The notes: generated by a model not told the origin, from the letters alone. A stretch of 32,769 nt of DNA from Lewinellaceae bacterium (GCA_016719605.1 JADJYW010000021.1:1-32769); one strand, 5' to 3'; shown: positions 20,101 through 31,127, counted from the first letter of the stretch. Numbers and translations: made by a program.

Positions 20101-23100
20101 AAACAGGGGTCCCGTAGGTGGCATCTTTTTTGATATCCACGGTAAAATAGTCCCCGATATCATTGTCGGCAAGGGTGTATCCCGTCGTCTTGCTATTGGA
20201 ATTGGAAAAGGACGTGTTCACGTTTAAGCCCCAACTGAACGTTTGTTCAACTTTTGTTTTTCCGCCTATGCCATCCACGACCAGGCCAGTCTCGTTTGCA
20301 ACAGAAGTAGAGATTTCAAATTCAAAAGATATCTCTGTGGCATCATTGACTTCAAACGTACGCGACTCGTCATAGATCACCCCCGCGTAAAAAGAGATGT
20401 TTTTGTCAAATTTCGCGCCCTTCTTCCTTGTTCTTCTTCAAAATATCTTCCCACTGCGTTGCGGCTGCGTTTTCCCTGTCAATTTCAGGGAAGGGTATGA
20501 TCACATTCTTAATTTGATACTCCGAGTAAATAAAGGTTGTGGCAAACTCTCCAGGTTGTGTCTGGAGCGTCCTTTTAAGCCTGTATTTACAAGAATCTTT
20601 TACAAATTCCAGTTCGTCCGTCACGCCATAAAGGAAATTGATCGCAGCGCCCATGTACAGGTCTGCATCATCGCCCACGATGACTTCGTCGTCGTTCGTT
20701 TGAATGGTCTGATTGGTTGTTATACAAATTTCGGCGCTCGTCTGAAACGAACCTTTATAGGTAGCCGATCCTGATAAAATCTTATCATTAGTTGATTCTA
20801 TTTCAGTCGTTTTTTCTACGCCTACTCCTGTTGCAATTTCAGTGTCCGGCCCAAGGTTAACGGTAACTTCCGAGCCAGTCTCCTTGCTGATAAACCCGCG
20901 CATCGTTCCGCCAAACAAATTGGTGCCTTTTTCCATCCTTGAAGAACTGGCATCCCCCGGAGGGTCATGCAAGATCAAGAATGGTACCTCTGGAGACTTG
21001 GACGTAAAGTTGACGCTTCGGGGGCGCTTCCCGGTAACTACGGACAAAAGGGTTTGTGTGGTGGATTGGCTGTCGGCCTCTGCCAAAATCGAAAGCGATT
21101 TTCATGTACGGGTCGGTCAACTCAGGCAGCCCTGCTTTGAACTTGTACCTCATCTTCCCGCCCGTCATGGTGGTGTCCAACTGTGCAGTAGCATCTGCAA
21201 TATCGTTGTTGATGGACAACTTGGCATCCCAAATAACAGCGCCCGCTGTCGTACTCTTGAAATACTTTGATATCGAGGGTGTAGTTTTCGCCTTGCAACA
21301 GCATGTTTTGGCCGCACATATTCGTGTCCAAAGCACTCGTTTCAACCTGGGGAGGCGAGAAGTAGATAAAATCAACAACGTGATTCGAATCCGTCAAATC
21401 CACCTCGGTTGCCCCCTTGATCTGAAAAATAGTTGTAAATCACAGAATTGGAGTGCTCGATCAGTGCAACTACCATTTTCTTGGGCGGCAAGTTGGTGAA
21501 CTTGAACTTGCCGTTTTCATTGTCTGCATAGTTAAGCGTAATCACCTTTTCATAGCACCCATCCAGCGACGAAACCTTAACCTTGACAATGGCTCCGTCC
21601 GGGATAATGGACTTGCGGCACAAACCGCCGGCAATCTGGCCGGAAATCTCGCGCTTGGTGATGTCCCGGAACAAAATGCCCGCCACGGGGGATGCGATAT
21701 TCCGGATTTCCCAGAACGGCAATATAATCTGGTGCGTCTATACGTGGCTGAAAGTCTTACCGTAGCACCAGGTTCCAGGTTGCAAATGAATTTACCGTCT
21801 TTGTCCGTGAATACCGGTGGCGCGAAGTGAAAACCATCGGCCAAAATCTCTGCGCCTTCCACGAAACAATCCGTGCCGTCGTAGCGCACAAAACCGGAAA
21901 CCGGCACGAGGCTTTGGTCGGTGAACTGCACACCGTCGGTGCTGGTGTTGCTGGGCGTGAGCGTCACGAGTCGGCTCGAAGGCGTGAAGATGTGCGGCAA
22001 CGTTTGTACAATAGCCGCCGATATAGACCAGGTGGCGCCGCGCCGAACACCGAGTCCGGAAAGCATCATCCCAAGATCTTGCAAACTGTCGCCGATGCCC
22101 TCATTGAGGTTGAAATAGTTTTTCAGCGCCGCGTTGCTGATATCTGTTCCAATGTTGGCGTAGGTCTGAATGTCCGACTGCTCCAGGGTTTTATTGAAAA
22201 AACGCCGCTTCGTCCACCAAGCCCGTGAAAACGCTGTGCCGGAGCCGCCCGAACGCTTTCATGCCGATCGTCCAAGGCGTGCCGTTGTTAAAGTCGGTAT
22301 CCACGCCGGAAAACGTTCTTCGGCCCCGACCTGCGCACCATCCAGCAAAAACCTTGGCCGCCAGGAGGCGCTGTTTTGCAACATGGGTGGCTACGTGATG
22401 AAACCGGCCGACAAACTGCCGTGTAAGCTGTGTTGGGTGCTGTGATTTTGATATTCAGCATTCCGGAATTGAGCCGACGCAATAAACTGGTCGCTTTCGC
22501 CGGCGCTTGTTTGGACAAGATCACCTGACTACCCGCCAAATCAAAAGGTTTGAGCGTAAAGTCACGTGCGCGTGGCAGTGTCATGCAGATCAAAAGTGGT
22601 TAAATCGGCATACTGCTCGTTGGAAGCGTTGAACTCCAGCGACTGGTTGAAGTAGAATTTTTTATCAGCAACCGCCGTGAATGTAGTGCCCGCTCCGTAG
22701 TTGATGTCTTCGATTTTGAAAATACCTTTGGAATTGGTCATTCCGGCATTTTGCACATCGGGTTTATCATTCGTCCAGGAAACCCCGCAGAGATAGGCTT
22801 TGAGTTTGTTGGGCGAAATGTCGAAACTTTTGGTGCCCACACCCTCATCAAATTTCCAGTACGCCAGCAAGCCCGCGTCGTCGCTGTTGACCGTGCGGTT
22901 CATACCCATCTGGATGTCGGTTTGTGACAACTGGCGGTTGTAGAGCCGCACGTCGTCCATTTTTCCGTTCAAAAACCCGTGTCGCCGGTTTTGCTGCCAA
23001 AATACACCTGGGCGGAATCACCGCGCACACCGGTCACCATTTTGGTGCCGGCAAACGCACCGTCCACATACAGCAGCAAGGACATGCCGTTGTACGTCAT

Positions 23101-24004
23101 GGCTACGTGGTGCCAGTCGTCGGCGTCGGCAGGCGGGAAAATGTATTGCAGGGTTTCGGCGCCGCTGCCGGTGCCTACCCCCACTTTCACGCCTTTGCCG
23201 TCGGCAGCAGCAGTGGAGTGTATCCAGAAATTTTTATTGATTGACGAGCCGTGATCGAGAATACCGCTTCGTCATTGCCCGCTCCCAGTTTGACCCAGCA
23301 GGAGGCCGACCATTTGGGCACGTTCAACAACGGATGGTATTCGGCAAAAACCTTGGCGGCGCCACCAACGCCACGGCCGACCCGAGCGTCGGCGTGAGCG
23401 TCACGAGCACATCCTGCACGGGGTTTTGGCCGAGCGTGCGCACTTCGCCGGTAACCACGCCATTGGGGCTCAAAAAACCGAGCGCCGAACCTTTAACCCC
23501 TTCGCCGAAGGGGCTTTTGCCCGCCACCGTATAGGTGTAAAACTGCCCGGCGATGACGTTGAAATCCGAGTACGAGCGCACGTCGGGATCCACCGATGCC
23601 AACAGCGAGCCGTCGCGGTAGATATTGAAACCCAGCGAAGCCGCCGGGCTGAGCGGGTCGGGTATCCAGGCGATATTAACCCGGTCGGGCAGGTCCCCCT
23701 CCGAGCAGATGACCGCCGGGGCCGACGGCGCCAGCAGCAGCCGCGACCAGGGACCGAAGTTGGCGATGTAATTTTGGTTAAACGACCCGCCTACAGTCGG
23801 CAGGCCCACGGTTACGTTCGCGCGCCGCTTGGTGTTGAACGCATTGGACGTGCTGCCGTAATTGACAAACAAATCGCCGGTGTAAAACACCTCCGAGGAG
23901 AGGTTTTTGCACGCGACATTGGTTTGGGGCTGCCCCTGTGCCAGGGCCTGCTGCGCCACGAGCCAGGCGAAGAGCAGGAAAAAACAGCGTTGGATATTTT
24001 TCAT
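17191..24004 (-). CDS. Giant LamG-domain secreted protein with T9SS sorting domain
   Basis: This is one frame-corrected gene of about 2,270 residues. It starts at 24004 with a signal peptide (MKNIQRCFFLLFAWLVAQQA). Next come a fibronectin-III-like domain (VNIAWIPDPLSPAASLGFNI), a first LamG/concanavalin-like domain (HHVAMTYNGMSLLLYVDGA, about 23090, then LAYWKFDEGVG) and a second LamG region around 22300-22600. After these are carboxypeptidase-regulatory-like domains (VSGFVRYDGTDCFVEGAEIL), long beta-rich segments (20400-21000 and 19730-20380), a bacterial Ig-like domain (PQPADGILSLGDEISIQFTE, about 19290) and several repeats with GWNW motifs (18000-18350). The T9SS tail has SVRPNPFTDATTVLF and ends EGIAAKKW. 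The frame breaks at a dozen or more places (for example near 23270, 22980, 22560, 22170, 21750, 21400, 21060, 20390, 19690, 19350, 18960, 18670 and 18480). It is probably a cell-surface or released adhesin; the ligand is unknown. Confidence 0.78.
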
Positions 24005-24052
24005 AATTGAGTTGCAAAAAGAGTTGAAAAAATGGGTGGACCCCACCCCCAA

Positions 24053-24074
24053 CCCCTCCCCCAAATGGGAGGGG
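24053..24074. repeat. GC-rich hairpin upstream of the LamG gene
   Basis: CCCCTCCC (24053-24060) and GGGAGGGG (24067-24074) form an 8-bp stem with a six-base loop, about 50 bases upstream of the start at 24004. A second C/G-rich palindrome is at 24233-24255. Role unknown. Confidence 0.5.
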
Positions 24075-24110
24075 GCTTGATTGCAGGTGCGGAATGGTTT
24101 TGGCTCAACC

Positions 24111-24171
24111 CTGCTTGGTGTTTTCACGCAGCCTCGTAGAGCTGCCTGGTGAAACACCAACGGGGCGGCAA
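24111..24171. repeat. Degenerate dispersed copy of the paired-hairpin repeat
   Basis: The stretch CTGCTTGGTGTTTTCAC, then GCAGCCTCGTAGAGCTGCC, then TGGTGAAACACCAA, then CGGGGCGG follows the doublet at 16961-17028 with a few missing bases. It sits upstream of the LamG gene, as the other copies sit upstream of the HYR gene. Confidence 0.75.
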
Positions 24172-24278
24172 ATAATCCGAGTTTGGATGGCGGTGCATTC
24201 CGACTTGGGATAGATTCAGCGAAGCGGGATGTAGCCCCCCTCCCTCGGGGGGGGGTTGGGTCGAACGCGGGCAGAACC

Positions 24279-25890
24279 TTACTTTCCCAACCACACTACC
24301 CTTGGCGCCGCCGGTCAGCATAGCCTCCAGCCGGGCCAGACGGCTTTCCACGCCGGCACTTTGGGTGCGCAGGGCGCCGTTTTCGGCCTGGAGCGCCGCG
24401 TTTTCTTTTTGCAATTCCTGCACTAAGCGGTACAGTTCCTGGGTGGCCGAGATGTTGAGCATAGAGAGGGCGTCGTAGTCCACCGATTTGAAGTCGTCCA
24501 CGTACTTGCCGTACACGAACACCTTGCTGGGGGCGCTTTCTGCGGCTACCGTGAACGTGTGTGCGTCTTTGACTTCGGTCACGTGGATGTTCGACAGGCG
24601 GCCTTCCGGCGTGACGAGATCAATCTCGGTACCGGCGGCAAAGTCATGCGCTTTGGTTGTGGTAACCGTCAACACACCATGTTCAAATTTGAACGCGCCG
24701 GCTTGCTCGTACACATTCGGAATGATGCGGCGGCTGGTGATCACGGCTTGCGGGAATACTTCCTCGACCTCCTGGGCGATGACTTTTTTGTAGGTCTGCT
24801 TGTCCTGCACCTGGTCAATCATTTGGTAGTCCGTGATTTTGATCTTGCCGAGCAGGCTCAAATCCTGGCCGGCATGGCTCAAGCCCAATACTTTTTGGTG
24901 CGGGCATCCGACCAGTTGACGTTACCGGCAGAAGCGATGTTGCCGTCGGCAGCAATACCGCCCTGGAAAAAGGCTACGATGGTCGGGAATAAACTACCAT
25001 CCTGCAAAGGAGCACCTTGTCCAAAACTAAAATGAAAATAGTTGGCATCGGAACTGGAAATGTCCGTTCGTTGCTCCGGCAACGTGCAGGCTGGTTTGCG
25101 GATTGTTTGTACCGATACCCACCCGACCGTTCGGCTTGATGCGGATGCGTTCGCTGCCATCGGTGACAAAACCCAACTCGCCGTCGCCGTACTGGTCAAT
25201 GCCCGTATCGGCATCGCCGATGGCCAGATCAATTTGCGGGTCGGTAATGTTGATCCCAACGCGCCCCCCGTTGTTGAAATACATGCGCACGGCACCCTGT
25301 GTTTTCACAGCCAGGTTACCGTCGCCTAATTGGTCCAGCCCGGTGTCGTTGTCGCCGATAGCCAGGTCAAATGTCGATCCTTCGATGCCGATACCGACAT
25401 TGCCGGAGGCATCAATGCTAAACCGTTCCGTGTTGTTGGTTCTGATGAATAGTTTGCCGGTACCGTCATAATTGGTCAGGCCGTTGTTGGGGCCGGTCAG
25501 GTTGGTGGTATTGACGGCGGTATTCACCGACAGCGCGTAGGGCGAGTAGGTGAGTTCGGTGCGGGGCGTCAGTTCGCTGCCGCCGACCGTGACGCCGAGA
25601 AACAGCGTATTGGCAAAATGCGTCGGGTTGATCGGCTCCACACTGCCCAGCAGGTGGCTGTACACGCCCCCGACAAGTTCCACGTCGGCCGTTTCCGTCC
25701 ACACCGCCGAGCCGCCGTCGGCCTGGGTGTAGAGTTTGAAAATAACGGAATATTCACCATCGTCCACGGCAGTACCGGTGGAGGTTTTCAGGGTGCCTTG
25801 CACACTGACTTTGGGCGATTGCGCTTGCAGCGATGTGGACAAAAAAGTGAAAAGCGCCGCCAGGGCGAGGAGTGGTAAAAGATTTTTCAT
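24279..25890 (-). CDS. Tail-fibre-like protein with S74-type C-terminal chaperone domain
   Basis: The start at 25890 gives a signal peptide (MKNLLPLLALAALFTFLSTS, then LQAQ). Next is a domain of unknown role (SVQGTLKTSTGTAVDDGEYS and TELTYSPYALSVNTAVN), common in Bacteroidota tail-fibre-like proteins. It is followed by repeats of the type GNVGIGIEGSTFDLAIGDND/RVGINITDPQIDLAIGDADT and a C-terminal S74 domain beginning near SDARTKK with LLGKIKITDYQM and KKVIAQEVEEVFPQAV. S74 domains act as intramolecular chaperones that trimerise the fibre and are often cut off. A coiled coil closes the protein (VQELQKENAALQAENGALRT). Frameshifts lie near 25035 and 24890. The strict frame runs on to 24124 through the dispersed repeat; a stop at 24279 is more likely. 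Corrected length is about 537 residues. Not T9SS cargo by its C-terminus. Confidence 0.82.
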
Positions 25891-26007
25891 GAGACGAGAA
25901 ATACGATTGAAAAAGTTAGACATGCCCTCCCGAACGCTGACAATGCCCGAAAGCAGCGATAGTTTTTTTAAGGCGGTAAAGGTAATGGCACAAAAAACCG
26001 GTATCCC

Positions 26008-26071
26008 ATAGGGGCTAACCCCTATCTTTCGTCAGGGCGGAGAGGAGGCGCGGAAGGGATCGTTACCTTTG
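26008..26071 (+). promoter_or_regulatory. Operator dyad and -7 element of the sensor kinase gene
   Basis: ATAGGGGCTAACCCCTAT at 26008-26025 has 7-base inverted arms. The -7 element TACCTTTG at 26064-26071 is a perfect TAnnTTTG. The dyad centre is 54.5 bases before the last G, near -61 relative to the expected transcript start, a class I activator distance. The same layout precedes the response regulator gene. Confidence 0.6.
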
Positions 26072-26132
26072 TAGCGTTTTTTGATTGATGTTTTCTCACA
26101 CTCCCCGGGTACCGCTTTACAATTTCGCTACC

Positions 26133-28523
26133 ATGTTTCGATTTTGCCTTTTTGCCTGCCTTTTTGCTTTTCTGTCCAATGCACCGGTAGCGGCCCAGGC
26201 GCCGGTGCTGGACAGCCTCGTGGCGGCCTGCAACGCATACGCCAAAGCAGACACGACGAAAGTCCGAATGCTGACGAACCTGGCCGGCGAGTACCAAAAA
26301 TCGGATCCCCACAAAGGCATTGTAGCTGCCGGGGAGGCAATTACCCTGGCGCAGCAACTGAACCAGCCGCTGTACTTAGCCGAAGCCCTCAACAAAAAAG
26401 GATCAAACCTGAGCATTACCGGAGCCTACACGGACGCAGTCGCCTGCTTCGAGCAAGCCTTGCGCCTTTTTGAAAAACAGGGTGTACAGAAGCGCGCTGC
26501 CAACATGCTGAACAACATCGGCGTGATGTATAACTACGCCGGCGACTATGTCAATGCTCTGAAGTTTTTCGATAAAGCACACGCCGCGCAGGCTGCCCTA
26601 GGAGACAACGCCGGAGCGGCAATTACCCTCAGTAATATGGGCATTATCAGTATGCTCAGCAGCGATTACCCCAAAGCATTAAACTACTTTGACCGAGCAA
26701 TACCCACCTTCCTGAAATGAGCAACGACGGCGCTTTGGCCAATACATACTCGAACAAAGCCAATACCTACAATTTTCTGGCGGATTACCCCCAAGCGATC
26801 GAGTTTCACCTGAAAGCCTAGCAATAGCACAAAAAAAACCGGCAACAAAAGATTGACGAAACGGATTATTTCAACAACATCGGCGTCGATATCAAAACAT
26901 GGCCGAAACGACCACGGCGCTGGAGTACCAACAAAAGGCGCTTGTTATTCACGAACAAATCGGAAACAAGCGTGCCATTGCCCGCGATCACATCAACCTG
27001 GCGAGCCGGTATAAGTCCCTGAAAAACTACTCTGCGGCGCTGGAGTACCTTCAAAAGGTAGAAACGCTGCTTCAGGGTACCGACGACGAAAGCAGTATGG
27101 CGTATTGCTATTCCAATTTTGCAGGCCTGTACTTTGATTTATCCGACTTCGGCCGGTCCATGGCGTACGAGCAAAAAGCACTCGAAACCAATGAAAGCCT
27201 GGAGGACTTGGCTGCCGTAGCGCATGGGTATCTGCGCATCGGCAATATCGTCCGGACTGCTCCCGATTCCGTGTTGGCTCAGTCGGAAATATCTCCGAAA
27301 AATCGTTTTCAGACCGCCGAACAGTACTACCAGAAAGCCCTGGCCTTGGCCGACACCATCGGCGCCCTGGTGACCTTGACCAATACCTGGCACAATCTGA
27401 GCATACTCCATGAGGAGGCTGGTGCATACCGAAAGGCTTATGATGCCTACCGGACCTACACGGCGCTATCCGACAGTATTCTGGGCGAAGACACCAAAAA
27501 ACAAATCACCCGCCGGGAAATTCAATACGAATTTGATAAAAAAGAGGCGACCCTGAAATATGAGCAGCAACTGACTCAGGGGCAACTGGAAAAACAAAAA
27601 TTGCTCTCCATCCAGCAGCAGCAGGCCCTGACCATCAGCAACAAGGAAAAGGATCTGCAACGCCTCGCCTTTCTAAAAGAAAAAGCCGAAAAACAGGAGA
27701 AAGCACAACAGCTTGCCCTGGCCGAAAAAGACAACCTGTTACAAGCCGCCGACCTGGCCACCCTCACCAAAGAAAAAGCCCTGCAACTCAAAACCCTCGC
27801 CCAAAAAAATGCGCTGATCGGCTTCCTGCTGGCCGGTATCGCAGCTATACTGCTCGGTATAGCTGCGTTTTACCTCCTGCTGCGCCAACGGCAGGTAAAA
27901 CGAAAAGCCGCTGCGCAAGCCCAATATACCCGCCAATTGCTCGAAAACATCGAAGAAGAACGCGGACGTATCGCCCTCGACCTGCACGACAGCATTAGCC
28001 ACGAACTGCTTGGCCTCAAACAAAACATCCGAAACGGCAGCACTCGCCGCCACCCGATACCGGTGATAAAATAGACGGTATCATCAACGATATTCGTCAG
28101 ATCAGCCGCAACCTGCACCCGGTCATGCTCGACAAAATCGGGCTGCGGCTCAGCCTCGAAACGCTCTGCGAACAGTTCATGCAACACGAATCGCTGTTTA
28201 TCTCGCACGAGATCAATTACCCCAGCCCTTTGCCGAAAACAGCCGAACTACAATTGTTCCGCATCGTGCAGGAGGGCCTTACCAATGCCCACAAGTACGC
28301 CCGCGCCGAAGCCGTAAACGTCAAACTCAAACCGGTAAAAAATGGCCTGCAACTCGTCATCCACGACAATGGAAAAGGCTTCGATGTGCAAGACGCCCTC
28401 CACAGCGGCAAAGCCTTCGGCCTGCACAGTATCCTGCAACGCAGCAAAGCCATCGGCGGACACGCCGAAATCCGGTCGGATCAGAACGGGACGGTGATCC
28501 GGGTGGAGGTACCAACCGCATAG
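26133..28523 (+). CDS. TPR-containing membrane sensor histidine kinase (NarL/LuxR-partner type)
   Basis: The start at 26133 gives the signal peptide MFRFCLFACLFAFLSNAPVA; the alternative at 26088 would put a polar leader before it. The periplasmic part, about 26200-27480, is a series of TPR repeats (LANTYSNKANTYNFLADYPQ and MLNNIGVMYNYAGDY). A coiled coil (27480-27780) leads to one membrane helix (ALIGFLLAGIAAILLGIAAF). The kinase has a HisKA_3 segment with the phospho-acceptor His in ALDLHDSISHELL (codon 27985-27987). The ATPase domain has the N-box QEGLTNAHKYARA, DNGKGFDV and GLHSILQRSKAIGG. Frame breaks lie near 26715, 26820, 26895 and 28050. Corrected length is about 797 residues. The gene is followed by its response regulator 77 bases later. 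The signal sensed is unknown. Confidence 0.85.
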
Positions 28524-28582
28524 GGGCTAACCCCTCTTTTGCTCCCGGTACCAACAGCGCCGGGTTGAGCCACCTACCTTTG
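28520..28582 (+). promoter_or_regulatory. Operator dyad and -7 element of the response regulator gene
   Basis: ATAGGGGCTAACCCCT at 28520-28535 is an exact copy of the operator core at 26008 and overlaps the kinase stop codon. TACCTTTG at 28575-28582 is the -7 element. The dyad centre is 53.5 bases before its last G, one base different from the kinase promoter. Confidence 0.6.
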
Positions 28583-28600
28583 CTGCATGAAACATCCGCT

Positions 28601-29198
28601 ATGGCCAATATCCTGATCAGCGACGACCACCCTCTGACGCTCATGGGTACCAAAACCTACATCGAAAGTCTGGGCCACCATATTTGCGAACTGTGCAGCA
28701 ACGGGATCAATGCCTACAACATGATCCGGCAGCGCAAACCCGATATTGCCGTACTCGACATCAATATGCCGGGCATGAACGGCATCGAAATCCTGGAAAA
28801 ACTGCACAACGAGCCGGTACCAACCCGGGTTATCCTGCTCACCATGCACAACGAAATTTCCATCTTCCACCGCGCCAAAGCATTGGGTGTGAAAGGCTGT
28901 GCTTAAGGAATTTTCTACCGATGTGCTGGAAACGTGTATCAAGGCCGTCCTGAACAACGAAACCTGGTTCAGCCCCGGAACTGACGGCCAAACTAAACAT
29001 GAACACCGATCACGCCGGCGACAACCTGTTGGACAAACTCACGTTTGCCGAGAAAAAATAGTGGAACTCATCGGCCGGCAACACACACCTCAAAGAGGTT
29101 GCCGGCATCTTCATCTCCAAAAAACCGGAAAACCACCGCTCCAGCATCATGGAAAAAACTGGATTTACCCGCCGAGAAAAACGGCGCTGCTCCTCTAG
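28601..29198 (+). CDS. LuxR/NarL-type response regulator
   Basis: The receiver domain starts MANILISDDHPLTLMGTKTY. The acidic pair is SDDH, the phospho-acceptor is Asp53 in IAVLDINMPGMNG (codon 28757-28759), the Thr is in VILLTMHNE and the Lys is in YVLKEFSTDV after a frameshift at 28905. The C-terminal HTH is readable in pieces from about 29030: LTFAEKKIVELIGRQHT, then KEVAGI, ENHRSSIMEKL. The start at 28601 is preferred to the ATG at 28587, because the latter lies only four bases after the -7 element. The likely end is the TAG at 29196-29198 in TALLL. TGG in its place would extend the common ending LLLWAVKN, so the stop may be an error. Four or more frameshifts occur in the HTH. It is the probable partner of the kinase and may bind AGGGGCTAACCCCT. 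Confidence 0.8.
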
Positions 29199-29246
29199 GC
29201 GGTGAAAAACCTGTCCGGCTGCTTTTTGCCCTTTGCCTTTGCCCAA

Positions 29247-30689
29247 AGCTCGACTTTAGCACATTTAGGCGGCCCTAATGGCCATGGAAATCAAATGTTT
29301 GATCCATTGTTCATTTAAACTATCGCTGTCGTCTTTAAAAGCAGACATTGATAGTTTCTGTTTTCGCCAAATTTGGTACCGCACAGAAGCGATAGCATCA
29401 GAAAATGTTGGCCGTTGTTTTTGATACCATGCAGTAGGCTTGAGGTGCAGTAAGTTTTGACTTTCCAGGGTATCGGCCCAAAGTGTTACGAGGCTATAGA
29501 GACCGAACAACACGGGTGTCGTTCGGGCGATGGCCCAGTCTGACCATTGGCGTTGGGATTCGACTCCCAAAAGTTAGCTCGTGCTTCTTCAAACATAACT
29601 TCCATGGTCCATCGGTGAATGAAATAATTAATGATTTCCAGCGGGTTTAACCCTACATTGGTTGATAATAATGCTGCCACCTCGCCGCTGCCGTCTGCCA
29701 CTTTGATTAAAACCCAACGGATCGGCACAGGTGGCTTGCCAGCGTGATACCATACAGCCTTTCCGGTGGTTATCAGCATCTCTTTGGGGCCATGATTATA
29801 CCATTGAGGAATCGTCAGGGGTATCCAATTTGTCTGCGGATTAAGGGTCACTTCTTGTAATGTTGGCAAACGAACGCCTTTTTGCGATGCGGCCCTCGTT
29901 TACCCTTTGCCTTGGGTTCTGGCGGTTCATAAAGTGCTGCATCCAGCCGCAGGCGGGTGATTAAACAGACCTTCGACCGGACAGCATCTAACAGTTCAAG
30001 AACAGAATAAGACGAATCCGCTACTATGATTATCGAGCGATTAGGATGCCATCGGTGTAACTGTAACAACATCTGCCGCGCCCAATCGGTCAACTTTTAT
30101 GTCGCCTGCCTTGTTGTAAATTGCCAGCGTTCAGAAGGGGCCAAAACAGTCAATAAAGGTAATGCCCAAATACGCTGAGGCTAGTGATCGGGAGTCAATA
30201 GCATTAAATTTATCCAACGTAACCCACTGCATTTTACCATATAGCTCTTGCTTGGAGCGAACTGAATCGTGGTATATGCCTTTGGCGCTGATCTTTTGGC
30301 CCCGCCGCCGTTCGATCGTCTCGTCTATACCAAAAATCAAGGCATCTTCTTCCCCGGTAAAACGTATGACCAAGTCCAATAGCAAAAGCCGGGCACTCTC
30401 TGGTGCACCATCGTGCCTTGCTCATTACTCAGTGGTATTTATGAAATCGGCTCATCACTCAAGCCAACTGCTCGTAGGGCGCTACATACAGTCCGGCGGC
30501 CAACCACTAACAAGGCTCCGGCAACTAAAATCTTCGCATGATCAAAGACCTTTTTGCTGAATAACGGAGCAAATGCCGATATTTGACGGGAGAACTCTTT
30601 TAGCAACGATCATAAATTTGATTTGTAGTGATCTCAATTTACACTTCCGGGAGTTCTCGTTTTGGGTTCACAGGGCTAAAGTCGAAGCT
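29247..30689. mobile_element. Insertion sequence of IS4/IS701 type, about 1.44 kb
   Basis: The ends are inverted: AGCTCGACTTTAGC at 29247-29260 (one base missing) and GCTAAAGTCGAAGCT at 30675-30689. One transposase fills the space between. No target-site duplication is evident. The right end abuts the first preserved residue of an HNH endonuclease gene. Confidence 0.75.
29265..30613 (-). CDS. Transposase, IS4/IS701-like DDE family
   Basis: Frame-corrected length is about 450 residues. The N-terminal part (from ATG at 30613) reads FSRQISAFAPLFSKKVFDHA and RTVCSALRAVGLSDE. The DDE core shows the first Asp in LIFGIDETIERRRG (about 30320), the second in SIIIVADSSYSV (about 30030) and the Glu in HRWTMEVMFEEAR (about 29600), with an R-x3-E signature typical of the IS4 clan. 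The C-terminus is intact (WIKHLISMAIRAA). It breaks at about five places (near 30590, 30440, 30390, 30110, 29860 and 29520). These could be sequencing indels like those elsewhere, so activity cannot be judged. It lies between inverted repeats and is the only mobile gene in the window. Confidence 0.82.
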
Positions 30690-31097
30690 ATATTCCCGAA
30701 GCGCTTCGCAGGTTTGGTAGTCGAGCGTGCCGGTCGTCGGTGCGAAGTATTGCAAATGCGGGAGGATATCTTTTATACTTTTCTTTTGAGATAGATCACA
30801 TTATCAGTCTAAAACACGAAGGAGATACAGCCTTAGACAACACCTGGCGCTCGCCTGTGGCACATGCAACCGTTACCGAGCTCTAACCATGGTAGCACTG
30901 CAGGACAAACAAAGACGATTCGTGCGCCTGTTTGACCCAAGGCGAGATCATTGGACTGATCACTTTGGAGCTTGACGGCGCACTAATCATGCCCAAAACT
31001 CGCATTGGGAGAGGCGACTGTACGGAGTTTTAAATTAAGTGACCCCGACCGTGTAATTCTGAGGGACGTGCTTAGCAAATTTAACAGATTCCCATAA
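30689..31097 (+). pseudogene. HNH endonuclease, start removed by the insertion sequence
   Basis: Joined over frames, the sequence reads YIPEALRR, LVVERAGRRCE, then a Cys-poor gap (family: CxYC), FEIDHIISLKHEGDTALDN, ACATCNRYR, VRLFDPR, ELDGALIMPKTRIGEATV and ends DRVILRDVLSKFNRFP. This is a small HNH nuclease of about 135 residues with the metal-binding DH and NR elements (IDHIISLKH, CNRY). The family is widespread and may act in defence or mobile DNA, but a function is not assigned. The first preserved codon is at 30689, the last base of the IS inverted repeat, so the native start codon is missing. Frame breaks are near 30712, 30752, 30785, 30852, 30910 and 30950. It is probably inactive unless translation starts inside the IS. 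Confidence 0.68.
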
Positions 31098-31127
31098 TGC
31101 CTCCACTCATCCTGTTCCTGGCAGGAT

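Noticed and set aside
24005..24160. N-terminal extension of the LamG frame and C-terminal extension of the tail-fibre frame through the same DNA
   Set aside because: Both run through a dispersed hairpin repeat; signal peptide and domain ends lie outside it.
1000..29198. Mass pseudogenisation or programmed frameshifting
   Set aside because: Indels also occur in CRISPR repeats at about 1%, and similarity continues across all breaks, so read errors explain the pattern better.
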